Shown here in pieces: positions 10,991 through 21,559 of a stretch of 64,000 bases of DNA (positions within the stretch are counted from its first letter, which is position 1; each line of letters begins with the position of its first letter). Position numbers and translations under genes: made by a program. The DNA comes from Oegoconia quadripuncta. Taxonomy: Eukaryota > Arthropoda > Insecta > Lepidoptera > Autostichidae. The stretch is from assembly GCA_949316235.1 (NCBI GenBank), contig OX438758.1:11503731-11567730 (forward strand), read 5' to 3'. Below the pieces are notes generated by a model. It was not told the origin of the DNA. It worked only from the letters and a program-made list of their open reading frames with translations, and did not search any database.

Positions 10991-12570
10991 TATACAATAT
11001 ACAGTTTGATTTAAACCCACTAACAGTTTTCTCCTCCAATCGATTACAAATAATATATCAATCAGTTAAATTATGAATAAAATGACAGCATTGGAAGTGA
11101 TGCAAAAAGAAACTAAATAATGTGGCGACATGGCAACATAGGCGAATAAACAAAAAGCAGGCTCCCGGAATAAATGTCCCGTAATCTTTCCCCATTCCGC
11201 TTCCAACAATGAAGATTAAGTAAAGCCTTAGAAAAAGGCCTCTAAACGGGCTTAGTGAATCACTTTGCTTGTCAACGATTATAATAAATTGTCTTTTTCG
11301 GAATTTCAAAATTGCTGGACTTGTGATTTAAGAATTTGTACATGTATTTTTACCAATTTTAATGGTAATAGAACATACGCTTCCAGAAAAGTTTGTTATA
11401 ATCATAGAGTTGTACTCAGGAGATTAAAAACCCGTTAAAAGTTTTGCAAACTGGTTTCATAATCTGAAAAGACTGAAGATATGAAGAACTGCAAATTTTT
11501 TGAGACACTTCCTGTAGGAATGCCTTGTACGGCCACTCCAGTATTTATTGGTCCAAGATAACTGTACATACGAAGTCATACAAATGTGACAGACGAAAAA
11601 ACAAGATTCCATAAAGTGTGATTGAGGCAAACTACGATTATAGATACATAAAATACAATGCATGATAAGAAATGCGATTTTGATATACCATATACATATC
11701 ATTATACATTCCACCCAGGATCTAATCAAATACTAACAATTTACTTCCAATTATCACAGCAGTTTAGAATCCACAATTTGAAATTTCCAGCATTACTAGT
11801 ACCTACATGTTGTGTAAGTTCATGTAACTGCAACGAACATGTTAAACACAGCCCTCGCATAACTTCGGTTCACGTCGGATCAATCAAGTTGAAGCACGTC
11901 TGTGTCTAACCCAATTCAGTGCAGCGGAATCCAGAATTCCAGTTTACAGTTGAAATCCTCTTCATGACACTTAATTGATTGCTTGCCATAGTTCCTTTAC
12001 CAACCTGCCTATTTCCGAGGCGGTATTGTAATTTTGATATTATGTGGGTTTAGTATATTTTGCGACCTTGATCGGAGGATTACTACTGGTTACTACTTCC
12101 TTGACTGCAGGGTTTGACAGCATCTTTCGGATAGGTTTATCCAAAGTGTCCAGCAGGTCAAAATTCTGTTCAATAAGCAGTTGCAGATCGACCATGAAAT
12201 TGAGTTTATGACAGATGTTGTTAAAATTAGTTATTCTGTGCCAGTAGTAAGAAATAAGTTTTCTTTGTATTCTTTGGTAGTCAACAAAAGCGGCAAAAAA
12301 ATTCAGTTTCACTCCGATTCTTCAATTAATTTTAAATAACACACGCCCCGCCATTTGTACAATCAAATTCAATAAAATTTACGATATTATCCCGTTTTCA
12401 CCTCCGACAGTTCGCTCTAATGGCCCCTATTTAAGCAAAGGAACATCGAGCATTAGCGTTTATTTGGATTTCAAATTAAGAACACCTGTTGAACGGACAT
12501 GTCGGGATCGCGGCGTTTTCGGACGTAATTGATAATTTGTTTATTTAGGGTCATGAAGTCTAGGACAAAG
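10990..12570. other. No gene accepted; one unrecognised minus-strand frame
   Basis: A minus-strand frame at 12040-12312 is open for 90 codons from a GTG, with the first ATG about 38 codons in. Its C-terminal half looks protein-like (LLIEQNFDLLDTLDKPIRKM, then NPAVKEVV). I do not recognise it, and it has no initiator context or neighbours that would define a gene. The rest shows nothing assignable. Confidence 0.35.
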
Positions 12571-12590
12571 AGATTTTAGCTTACTACTCA

Positions 12591-12790
12591 TTAAGGCAAA
12601 TTATTTGCCCTAAACCATTCTACTAATATTTTAGTCTTTAACTTTAAGTAATACAGAGATATATTGTCAGCAAGTAGTATCATTTCATATTTATCCTTGA
12701 CAAGGTTTATCAATTGATTTATTTAGAGCAGAAATAAAAATGGTGCGAGAATAGAGCCCTGTGAGACTTTGCGAAATTAATTTCATAACA
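12591..12790 (-). pseudogene. LINE reverse-transcriptase fragment (palm region)
   Basis: Read leftwards from 12767 one frame gives VSQGSILAPFLFLL, an in-frame stop, INQLINLVKDKYEMILLADN, ISL, and further on ILVEWFRANNLP before a TAA at 12591-12593. This matches the non-LTR reverse-transcriptase core: GVPQGSxLGPxLFLLYINDL, the catalytic (F/L)ADD block and the downstream W-F-x-x-N-x-L motif. The catalytic second Asp is replaced by Asn (ADN), and a stop sits 15 codons in, so the copy is dead. The family is probably CR1-like, as with the LINE C-termini at 14716 and 59266, but I cannot link it to one of them. Confidence 0.8.
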
Positions 12791-12794
12791 TTTA

Positions 12795-13575
12795 ATAAAG
12801 GTTTTTTGTTGAAATAAGTCTTTGTTCAAACAACACTATCTATTGACACGAATTTGAATTAAATCTATATAAATTCATCGTATAATCTAAATTGAAGTTG
12901 AAGATTAGACTTACCAGATAAACCAGGGTTTATTTTCTATTTATTAAATCGTCTTTTAAGATATTAATTCATTTGTAAACGTTTGTGGAGCAACTATTAT
13001 GAAGGTGCGTCACAAATTCAACATAAGATACAAAAAATACTCATTGGGTGCCCACGAAAAGTCTAAAAGCTAATTATAAATAATACTTAAATAGATTATT
13101 ATCCGGATATTTTCAAGAATTTTCAATTATTTAATAAAATTCGAGTACCCAAACTCGTGTAATGACGGTCTGTACACAATATCAGCATTGGTAAATTTAT
13201 AAAGGCCCTTTACTTCAGAAAAGGCTGGAAGTATCAAGTTGATATTCGTGTCGAATATTAAGAGATGTGGTCTCATAACTGGAAATAACGACAAGATAAG
13301 GCTTTTCAAATCATTTATGCGACAAAATCCACTCACCGACAGATTATCACATAGGGTACTTTCCGTTGCCCTACACTTAAAATACGGCTGTATAAGTATA
13401 TACTTTTAGTATACTTTTACTATGACAACTTATGTTTTTCTATTGTATTGTATGTTTTGCTATTCTACTCCATGAATTCTCATTGACTTTGGAGCGGGAT
13501 ACCATGGACTCTACTTTTCTACGGGCAAAATCCTGAAATGCCAAAAAAAAAAATCGAGCAAATGTATGGAACAGT
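12795..13575. other. No feature recognised
   Basis: A 69-codon minus-strand frame (13127-13336) has no recognisable domain. AT-rich otherwise. Confidence 0.4.
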
Positions 13576-13862
13576 TTATATGTAAACAACATAAGGTTTA
13601 CGATTCGGAGGTCGCGGATTGGATCCCCAGCGGAATACATCTTTAGTACTCGGTTTGATTGGTGGTACGGCATTTTTAATATCTTATCTACGTCTGCCGC
13701 TAATCAGCAATGTTAATAGCATTATTGTGTTCCGGTTGTCAGAGATAAGATAGCCAGTTCCCCAAATAAGATGGACTTTCCGGATCAGTACGCTTCCACC
13801 TTCAATTTTACTTCAACTTCAAGTGTTAACCCGTTATGCATAAAATTTTTTTTTTTTTTTGG
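13575..13862 (+). mobile_element. SINE-3, nearly full length, T-run in the tail
   Basis: The head has GTAAACAACATAAGGTTTAC and a mutated box B (GGATTGGATCCCC). The body has TTTAGTACTCGGTTTGATTG, CAGCAATGTTAATAGCATTA and TTGTCAGAGATAAGATAGCC. It ends with CCTTCAATTTTACTTCAACT, GTTAACCCGTTATGCAT and a T-run. About 85% similar to the copy at 30902 by eye. Confidence 0.8.
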
Positions 13863-14395
13863 ATTCATATATTCGTTTCATCGATGAAGTCGCCTAGTCC
13901 GAGGAGTAAAATATTAGTGCTAAAACACACATATACACCCACACAACATACGTTGTGTTAGAGGCATAGTAGAGGCATCAGTGTTAATAGCAAAAGGGTA
14001 GGTAGGTGATTATAATTACCGTTACGGACATTGATGATCGACCATGTTATGAGGACTATTGTCCATGGGTTAATAGCATTACGGCTTAGATGGGATTAAT
14101 TATCATTAGTGCGGTTTCTAGATAAGCTTACTATATTTTTACTATACTACTTACATGTTATATTTCATCTAAAACATTAAGTGCTAACTCGTAGTGTATA
14201 AAAAAAGCATGGACAAATTCAAGAAGACTTCAATATGATCTGTGCTCTCTTCTTATCTTCTCTCTATACCTTAGCACAATCCTGTTGTCGCTTATTTTTA
14301 TTATTTTATATATCAATAAATAGTTATTTAGTACACCTATATATTTACGTTTGTATTTTGTTGCTATTTTTAGATGTTATGTTTAAAGGTATATT
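13862..14395. other. No feature recognised
   Basis: AT-rich. A CA-rich patch at 13925-13950 resembles 53705-53755 only in composition. Confidence 0.4.
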
Positions 14396-14657
14396 TGCCT
14401 ATTGATCTATGTATGTATGTGTATGTAAATATATGAAATTTATTCACGTAGTTTGTATCTGCATCCCTATTTCATACCGCACAACCTACCTATTTCAAAT
14501 GTACTGTCCTTATACCCCAAAGGTTGCCTAGAAGAGATCGCTTTTAGTGATAAGGTCGCCAAATTATACATTCTATTCTTACCACTTTTCTGAAACTGTA
14601 TTTTCTTTTCTTGCAATAAAGTGTATTTGTATTTGTATGATCTTAAATAAGGTTTCT
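14395..14657 (+). mobile_element. CR1-like LINE 3' UTR (first of two in tandem)
   Basis: TACCCCAAAGGTTGCCTAGA, AGAGATCGCTTTTAGTGATA, AGGTCGCCAAATTATACATT and TTGCAATAAAGTGTATTTGT form the family's 3' UTR, including a polyadenylation-like AATAAA and short TTTGTA repeats as tail. It shares about 60 bases with the second copy at 15095-15200. Confidence 0.8.
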
Positions 14658-14715
14658 GAATCGTACTTTCAGTGAGAATCAAAATAAATATCATGACACA
14701 CTTACGAATTTATAA

Positions 14716-14838
14716 AACCTTGGCATGTTACGGGTCAATCCTTTAGATTGCAAGCTATTCGGCTATAACTCACTACCTGATTCAGTTAATCGTGCGCAGT
14801 CACTGAATGTTTTCAAGGCTCAAGTGAAGAAGTTGTAG
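14716..14838 (+). pseudogene. LINE RT polyprotein C-terminus (CR1-like)
   Basis: A frame of about 40 codons ends at TAG 14836-14838. Key stretch: LFGYNSLPDSVNRAQSLNVF followed by KAQVKKL and stop. 'WNSLPxxVxxAxSLxxFKxxxKxxL' is the conserved C-terminal end of CR1-like retrotransposon polyproteins; here the Trp before Asn is replaced by Tyr. The 3' UTR of the same element follows directly. No upstream RT is attached, so it is a 5'-truncated copy. Confidence 0.75.
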
Positions 14839-15215
14839 CCTCTAGCTCCTCTTATCTATCCTCTTTCACTTGCTTTCTCATGATTTTCGTTACGTTTACT
14901 GAGTTTCGTTCCATACTCGAACTAATTACTAATTAATTACTCTATTAAATAAGGGTATATATTATATTTATTTATTTTTTATATATATTATGTATGTATG
15001 TTGGAATGTATTCAATTAACGTATGAATTTATATAGGTAATTTATTATTTTATCGCACACGCTACCTACCTATCATGTGCGTAATGCTTCCTAACCCAAA
15101 GGTTGCGTGGAAGAGATCCCTTTTAGTGATAAGGCCGCCAAATTGTACTGTCCCCGTTTTTTTGGTTTATCTTTGTGTTATGTTTCTTATTGTCGTGCAA
15201 TAAAAAATATTTTGT
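14839..15215 (+). mobile_element. 3' UTR of the LINE above
   Basis: After the stop come CTAGCTCCTCTTATCTATCC, an AT-rich middle, then CCTAACCCAAAGGTTGCGTG, GAAGAGATCCCTTTTAGTGA, TAAGGCCGCCAAATTGTACT and GTGCAATAAAAAATATTTTG at the tail. The end matches 14510-14640, which allows both to be called one family. Confidence 0.8.
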
Positions 15216-15224
15216 TATGTTGTA

Positions 15225-15368
15225 CAGGGTGAATTTGAATTCGTGTAATTCGCATTAACTGGTGAAAAAATTTTTAATCGAATTCGACTATGGTTCCTTG
15301 GGGAAAGTTATACATAATCAAGAGTGACGTTACCAGATAATAGGTATTACACTAATTCAAATTCATGT
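15225..15368. mobile_element. Foldback MITE, short relative of the 43301 element
   Basis: The left end CAGGGTGAATTTGAATTCGT, GTAATTCGCATTAACTGGT is mirrored by the right end ACCAGATAATAGGTATTACA, CTAATTCAAATTCATG. Internal AATCGAATTCGACTATGGTT and CCTTGGGGAAAGTTATACAT match the right arm of the 43301-43651 element. The flanking base pairs are TA on the left, consistent with a TA target. Confidence 0.65.
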
Positions 15369-15421
15369 ATTTTTATTGTATGTTTAGCTAAACGACAACG
15401 ATAACATAATATGTTTATGTG

Positions 15422-15600
15422 GAAGACAGATTGGTGTAGTGGATAAGTGGGTCACTATCCACTACATCAATCCATCTTCGAAATAAACGGTTGCGGGTTC
15501 GAATCCCGCGGGTGGTAAATGTTTGTGTGATGAATTCCTGAGTCATGGATGTTTATAAAAATATTTATGTATGTTTATCCGTTATGTCAAATAAAATGTA
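15422..15600 (+). mobile_element. SINE-2b with a foldback in its tRNA-like head
   Basis: Box B GGTTCGAATCCCGCG and TAAATGTTTGTGTGATGAAT, GAGTCATGGATGTTTATA identify SINE-2b. The head is abnormal: ATTGGTGTAGTGGATA (15430-15445) is followed after 10 bases by its inverted copy at 15456-15471. The pairing extends to 24-base arms (15422-15445 / 15456-15479) with three mismatches. Confidence 0.8.
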
Positions 15601-15604
15601 TTTT

Positions 15605-15715
15605 TTTATGCATAACTGGGTAGTACTTGACCTCAATCACACCTGATGTTAAGTGAAGATGAGGTCGAAGGTGGAAGCGTACTGACCCGGAAACCCCAAC
15701 ACATTTGGGAAAAAT
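15605..15715 (-). mobile_element. SINE-3 3' fragment, reverse
   Basis: TTGACCTCAATCACACCTGA, TGTTAAGTGAAGATGAGGTC, GAAGGTGGAAGCGTACTGAC and CGGAAACCCCAACACATTTG are the reversed 3' end of SINE-3. This is nearly identical to 35150-35228, so it is a young copy. It is truncated after CATTTGGG. Confidence 0.85.
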
Positions 15716-16855
15716 TTGTTCTTGAAAAAAGGTCTTTTTCAAACCAAAATCTCAAACACAAACAAAAAAGAAAACTTCGATAAGATGCACGCCTTTGAAA
15801 GAGTATTCAATTTAGTTGTTTTCGGGGTCCAAGAGCCCTTGTATCACTGATGGCGCGTTAATACTATTCAAATGTGCTTTGTTCTCAAAAACTTTGTGAT
15901 TGGAATAAGTTTCGTGAAGTCTGATCATGTCTTTGACAGTCTCATTTCGGCAACATTGTACTCTATCGACATTCAATAAGATTCTGAACATTTTATCTGA
16001 ATGAGACGCAAGACGTTCTTTGCAGTCGCGTGAAATTATAATTTAGGTCGTATCAAATACTAATTCTTTTTAAGATTTTGGCTAATCTTTAACCCATTGC
16101 GTTACGTCACTATGTCACTATTGTGAATTGACCCTAATTTTACCCACCTTTCTCTCTACCCGAGTTCAAGTACCCTACCATATTAAATACTGACACATAG
16201 AATCGATAATATTACGACTTAGGTATGAACTTGCGATATAATATTTGGCATCTCTTTCCTCAGAATAATTAAAAAGAGTCTTTTTGGTGGAAATTTTTAT
16301 ACAGTTTCTTCTATATTTCTTCTCTGTTCTGAATACATGTTCTAGCATTTTATTGTAAATCGTCTAACTTTGCTATGTCTAAATTATTTAACAGAATATT
16401 AGAAAAACAATTTCATCTGCACGCATCAGTAAAAAGCGCTGTCACTTTATGTCGTCGATCTATTTTAATAGGATAGGACAGGATACGGAACAGAATAGAA
16501 AAGAATATCCTTATTTGCTTTAAGTCAGAATAGTCTTAAATAAACAACTACATTAGTTGTTGCAAATAACTAAATGTACATTTCTACAATACGTGCATTA
16601 CTGCCAAAATACAGAAAGGATCCCACTACCCATGAATTTCCTTGTGAAGTTGTGACCAAGTTATAACAAACTTATTGTAGGAGTCTTAAAAGTTGCTCCA
16701 ACAAATATTTATTAGGTTCCAAAACTGGAAAGAACGTTTACCATTTGGCAACAAGTGCCATTTGCTTTTTGGCTTCCTCACAAGCTGTTCTCTCTCAATG
16801 AAAGTAAGTGTTGACTTTGACGTGGTGAGTAGCTCTATTGTTTGTTTAGCTATAT
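15715..16855. other. No feature recognised
   Basis: AT-rich with no credible frame and no repeat shared inside the window. Confidence 0.45.
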
Positions 16856-17130
16856 AACCTGTTTGGTGTAGTGGTTAGCAACTCTGACTACTATACCAAA
16901 AGGTTGCGGGTTCGAATCCCGCTAGGGACATATGTTTGTGTGATGAATACGGACATGTGCACCCGAGTTATGGATGTTTTCATTTATAATAAGTATTTAT
17001 TTACAAAAAAAAATGTATTTATGAAGTATATCAACCATTTGGTATCAACAACACAAGTTTATAGTTGCTTACTGTAGAACTAGATGGCGCTGTGTGTATG
17101 TCTAAGGATATTTATATTTATATATTTATT
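16855..17130 (+). mobile_element. SINE-2a, full length
   Basis: The tRNA-like head has TTTGGTGTAGTGGTTAGCAA (box A), TACCAAAAGGTTGCGGGTTC and box B GGTTCGAATCC. The body has CATATGTTTGTGTGATGAAT and CGAGTTATGGATGTTTTCAT. The 3' part has an A-run, ATCAACCATTTGGTATC, GATGGCGCTGTGTGTATGTC and a TTATATTTA-type tail. It is the best-preserved copy and serves as the local reference. Confidence 0.9.
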
Positions 17131-17520
17131 CTTATTTATACAATTTTGTGTGTTCTGAGTATTTGTTCTGGCTACCAATCGGACGCCTAAGTGACTACGT
17201 GACTAAGTGGTTCATTAAAAGTCCTCTATTTACCTGGAAAAATTATCTATTTTATTTTTATTTCTTCGGAAGACAACTATATTAACACAAACTAATATAG
17301 GAAACAGAGAGCCAATTAGAAGTCCTCACAAATAGAAATACATTATAAAATTAAAGAACACGCATTGTTTTTTCTTTTTTTTTATCACACTTGTACATTT
17401 TCAGCTCTCGCGTACATTTAGCAGATTTAATAATTGCCAATAAAATCATAACTTGTATAATATTACTTTTACTTATACCTTTATTATACGTTCGGAAGAG
17501 GAACTTGTCAAGGACAATAA
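17130..17520. other. No feature recognised
   Basis: AT-rich; both overlapping frames around 17350-17647 lack domains. Confidence 0.4.
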
Positions 17521-17635
17521 GAGAAAGAACCGACCACGTGCGTGTCGGGCCACGTGTATTGTACGGTTCCGCACTTGTACTCACAATATGCGTACTTAGA
17601 GGAGGACTTTTTGCTGTTTGATAATTAATTTGCAA
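17520..17635 (+). repeat. Repeat D, copy 1
   Basis: GAAAGAACCGACCACGTGCG, TGTACGGTTCCGCACTTG, GGAGGACTTTTTGCTGTTTG and TTTGCAACGGA align almost base for base with 30585-30700. I recognise it as a widespread lepidopteran repeat whose usual start is AACCGACCAAGTGCGAGTC; its class is unclear to me. Confidence 0.7.
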
Positions 17636-17734
17636 CGGACAGTACATTTTATATGTTTTACTAAAGTTTTACTAACCTGTCGTTAAGCCAAGTCGGTGGC
17701 CTGACACGAATTCATACATGGGCCGCGTTTTAGA

Positions 17735-17822
17735 TTATGGTCCTTACCCTCTCCCAGTAAGAGAAAGCCTTGTCCCAACCGTGGGGACGTGCAAGATGAT
17801 GCAGCTTGCCCTTCATAATTTC
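17735..17822 (+). mobile_element. LINE 3' tail fragment
   Basis: The phrase CCCTCTCCCAGTAAGAGAAA, GCCTTGTCCCAACCGTGGGG, ACGTGCAAGATGATG resembles the common 3' tail of lepidopteran LINEs ('GCCTTGTCCCAGCAGTGGGACG'). No coding part remains. Confidence 0.45.
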
Positions 17823-17908
17823 CTAACAGAGTATCTTCATTATTTATTTTCCATTAACAAACATAAAACCAATCGAAACCAAATAACAAAACTATGATAT
17901 TATTATGA

Positions 17909-18217
17909 AAAAATGAATCCCAAATTCCAGAAAACAAAGACGAAGTAGACCGCACGAATTTCTCAGTGGATAATACGATAAAATGTCGCTTCAATCACCA
18001 TTCGTGTGAGGATATAAGCGAGTGGGCACGTCCATATAGAGGTAGAGCAGACAATCCTCTTAAGGTATCCAGTCGGAAATATTGAAGGGACATTGGGGAA
18101 CATCTAATGGAAGTCCGGGAAATGGGTCAATTGGAGTTAAGAGATGAAATAAATTTGGAAGGTTGTATGGTATGGAAATATATAAATATTACTTACCGGG
18201 TTAGTAAAAAATCATAG
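17909..18217 (+). pseudogene. Unidentified, mostly open frame with one internal TGA
   Basis: One frame stays open from 17909 to TAG 18215-18217 except for a TGA at 18083-18085. It is hydrophilic and protein-like. The first part contains CRFNHHSCEDISEWARPYRG with two Cys, two His and an Arg-rich end. After the stop the same frame reads GEHLMEVREMGQLELRDEIN. There is no good start; the ATG at 17914 is in another frame. CCAG at 17927-17930 and GGGTTAGTAA near 18198 could serve as weak splice sites, which would make it a decayed exon. It could equally be part of an old transposon. I do not recognise the protein. Confidence 0.3.
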
Positions 18218-18265
18218 TAATCAAAACTATTGTGATACTGTGGCTCCAACCGCGTTGGATTAATT

Positions 18266-18530
18266 TGTTGTTTGGTGCAGTGGTTAGCAACTCTGACTAC
18301 TATACCAAAAGGTTTCGGGATCGAATCCCGCTAGGGGCATATGTTTGTGTGATGAATACGGACATGATGTACCCGAGTTATGGATGTTTTCATTTATAAT
18401 AAGTATTTATTTACAAAAAAAATGTATTTATGTAGTATATCAACCATCTGGTATCCACAACACAAGCCTAAGAACTAGATGGCTCTGTGTGTATATCTAA
18501 GGATATTTATTATTATTATTATGGTATCGC
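18266..18530 (+). mobile_element. SINE-2a, full length
   Basis: Head GTTTGGTGCAGTGGTTAGCA, box B altered to GGATCGAATCC, the ATGTTTGTGTGATGAATACG body and an ATCAACCATCTGGTATCCAC 3' part. A short deletion precedes GAACTAGATGGCTCTGTGTG. The tail is (TTA)n. Confidence 0.9.
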
Positions 18531-18532
18531 CA

Positions 18533-18765
18533 AATCCGTACTAATACATAAATATGAATAAATATGTTTGTTTGTTACCTTATCACTTCTAAACTTCAGA
18601 ACTGATCGTTTTGAAATTTCGCAGAGAGACAGCTTGAAACTTGGAGAATCATTCTCTCTCATAAATATTTATACTCTTTTCAGAGTGAAAATGTCCCCAA
18701 ATTCCACGTAGAAGTGCAGTAAAAATATGTCATTTTTGTGGGGTACCTTCCTGTAATTAAAAGCT
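18533..18765 (-). repeat. Repeat R-like, reverse, degenerate
   Basis: TACTAATACATAAATATGAA followed by TGTTTGTTTGTTACCTTATC and GAACTGATCGTTTTGAAATT is the reverse of the usual repeat R 3' end (AACAAACAAAC, then TTTATAATATTAGTA). Similarity fades after about 18650. Confidence 0.4.
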
Positions 18766-19900
18766 TCTGATTTCCTTTATTTTTTTATTTTATTTTTGAA
18801 GAATATTCCCACGTGGAATTACTTTATCTATGTGAATTTCAGTGCTAATTGTGTAATACTGACAGTAATTTTCGCAAAAAAAAAAACGTAATAATTAAAC
18901 TACAGGGATTCTAATAGGTCAAAACATGTAAAACGTAATTACATAATGACTGTATTGACAATAATTATTATGTAATTTTATGCGTATCAATAAAATAATT
19001 GAGACACACGCGTAAAAATTCGACGTTCTGACATCCGCAATATAAACCAACCTTTAAAAAATAATCTGTTCATGCGCTACGGCTGTTGATGTAGCAAATA
19101 TTCCAGTAGTCCCATGTGTTTTACGTCATGATACTTCGTGAATGAGATGAAATAATCATCGCGTACATATTGCAAAAATTTACTCCTCACAAGAGAAGCT
19201 AGAAGTAATTGTAAACATACCTTATATTTGCTTTCTCCTCAGTGTTCGCAGTCCTGAAACAAATTGAAAACATAATTGAAATGAGGCACAAGCATAAGAT
19301 TAATGTTCAAAGTCACTAGTGTACTAAAGGCGCTATTTTGGTAACAAAAATAAACTTAATAACATCACATTGTGAGCATCGTTTAATACTTTGTATTTCA
19401 GAGAGCAAGTTACTGAAAAGAGGTCGCATTAGAAGAGGTCATTTATCAAGGTGACAGATCATCCCTCGCGACTCCTAAGCGAATGGCGCAATGACAAATG
19501 TTGCGGTCAGGTATAAAAACCGCCATGTTTCTAAATTTCACTTAACCGTTTCTTGATGGTATCAAAAAGAACCTCGTTAACTACACGCCTTGGTGGATTG
19601 GAATTTCGAATTGCGTTAGTTCGGAATTTGAATTCGGTGGAACGAGGTCGATGGGTCCATTTTGATCGACGTGAAGAGTGATTTATGAATGGAGTTGGAT
19701 CGGATAGGTTATCTACGGCTATTTTATCGTGGCCGAAACGTCAATCAGGGACGAAACGGGAAGTAACTGAAATTTTGACAGGCTGTCGCTGGATGTGATA
19801 TGTGAGTAGTAATAGATGGTGGTGCTTGCAGTATGTTGGTGATATATGTAGGTAATTGTACTATCTGAGATTCAAAAGGTTACTTATTATATTCATGCGA
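18765..19900. other. No gene recognised
   Basis: AT-rich, with no credible frame. The stretch 19480-19760 is less AT-rich and includes a TATAAAA at 19512-19518, but no coding sequence follows that I can support. Confidence 0.4.
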
Positions 19901-19901
19901 T

Positions 19902-20137
19902 AATCATCATTATCAGCCCGTAAACATCCCACTGCAGGGATATGGGCCTTCCCTCGTATATATGAGGGAGTACGGGCCTTAGTCCACCACGCTGGCACCG
20001 TTTAAGAGCTCGGATAAATGCACATAAGAAATAAATTAAATTTAAAAACTCATTGGTACATGACCTGCCTGGGAATCGAACCCGGACCTCCTAAATTGGG
20101 AGACCGCGTCTTAACCGCTAAGCCATAGACGACCTTA
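19902..20137 (-). mobile_element. SINE-1, reverse, with internal deletion
   Basis: AATCATCATTATCAGCCCGT, AACATCCCACTGCAGGGATA, GTCCACCACGCTGGC, then a jump to ACCGTTTAAGAGCTCGGATA, CATTGGTACATGACCTGCC, box B reverse GGAATCGAACC, GGGAGACCGCGTCTTAACCG and the head end. About 60 bases of the middle are missing relative to 44108. Confidence 0.85.
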
Positions 20138-20139
20138 CA

Positions 20140-21340
20140 TTTATACATATATACATTCAAAAAACATTATCGTTCCTGGTTGATGTAACTGCTGGATGGT
20201 AACTGGTCGATGGAGCAGTCGAATAATAATAACTAGAGTTACAAAGGTCTTTCCTTTACCATGAGGCGGGCTAGGGGTTGTAGTTTGGTGTGAAGCATAC
20301 GAGAAATTCAAATAACATAGCCATGTAAGTATTAAAGTTTCTACCTCGATTCAATAAATTAATATGCTCCTCCAACATGTATTCCCCTAGTAGCTGGTAT
20401 AGTGACCAAGGGCGATGTCAGGGGTCATGAGGGTCATGGTCTGGGCCTAGGTCAACAACTGGTATTTTTTTCTTTTTTCTATTTAATTTGACAAAAAATG
20501 TACCTTCGTTTGATTTATCAATAACAAACTGTACTTAGTATGATTGGCTGGGGCCTCACATAAACAATGGACCTGACTCGATCGCTGGATTCACCCTTGG
20601 TAGTGACTGAAATTAGAATCTTGAAATTTTGTATCAAGGAATATTGCCTGACAATTGCACTTCCTGTACAACCGTCGATACCTAATTCAATATGTAAGTA
20701 CAGTAGAACAAACAACTAAAACTATATTATAAATATTGCTATAAGCTATTTCTTTTACGCACTAAACCAAATAATTCCCAATCTTGGCAACAAAGGGAAT
20801 ATTATCCAGGGCCATTTCTAAAAAAAGGAACGCTCGGCCACTAAATTCACTTTCTCTCCGGTGTTATGGGGGAAGTTTCGTTGGTCTGAACAATATACTG
20901 GTGTAAGTGACATTTCCAATACGAAGGAAAACAGTGGAGAAGTTTGTTTGTTTGGTTTTTTAAAAATTACTTTAGAAATGGAGAATTGTCATGCTCATTT
21001 GGATGGTACAATTATCTAGAAGCTATGTAGGATTTTGCTTGCAGCACAAGAAGTTCTGAGTTCGATTCTTGGTTTACTAAAGTAAAGCAATTCTAACACA
21101 AGCCTAAGCTTACGGAGTATTAGTAATCTCCATTTCTTTTATTTAATCTTTTTTTTAAGATAAAGTCAACTGCCCCTGCAGATAAAAAGTACTACATTCA
21201 GCAATAGCAAAGTAAAATTTTGGAAAAAGTCGCCAATTATACGGACAGCTACCGAAGCATAGAATAAGACATCCATGATCTTTCGTTCTTTCCGCTAATC
21301 AGTCCAGTCAAGTCTTTAATATCATAAGACTTTATTACCT
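20140..21340. other. No feature recognised
   Basis: No credible frame and no shared repeat. Confidence 0.45.
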
Positions 21341-21342
21341 AC

Positions 21343-21545
21343 TAGCTTTCTGCCCGCTGCTTCGCCTGCGTGGAATAAGTTTATCGCGGAAATTTGTTTA
21401 TCCCGCGGTAACTAACTCCTTTATCGGTATAAAAAATATCATATGTCGCAATTCAGGGTATGTTCTACCTATGCACCAAGTTTCATCCAAATCCGTTCAT
21501 CCGTTTCGCCTTGATTGAGCAACAAACATATAAACAAACAATCAT
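21343..21545 (+). repeat. Repeat R, forward copy
   Basis: It starts TTTCTGCCCGCTGCTTCGCC and has TGCGTGGAATAAGTTTATCG, ATCCCGCGGTAACTAACTCC, AAGTTTCATCCAAATCCGTT, CGCCTTGATTGAGCAACAAA and a CAAACAAT end. It is the cleanest forward copy here and defines the family. Confidence 0.75.
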
Positions 21546-21559
21546 GTTCTTTTATTGTA

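Noticed and set aside
16858..16930. tRNA gene
   Set aside because: Boxes A and B are present, but the sequence continues into the SINE body repeated elsewhere and no cloverleaf 3' half with an acceptor stem is visible. The same applies to all the other tRNA-like heads.
16871..17077. Frame starting in the SINE head
   Set aside because: It is the translation of SINE-2a; the same holds for 32851-33105, 23692-23898 and 48636-48863.
19512..19518. TATA-box promoter
   Set aside because: An isolated TATAAAA in AT-rich DNA with no supported transcript or exon downstream.
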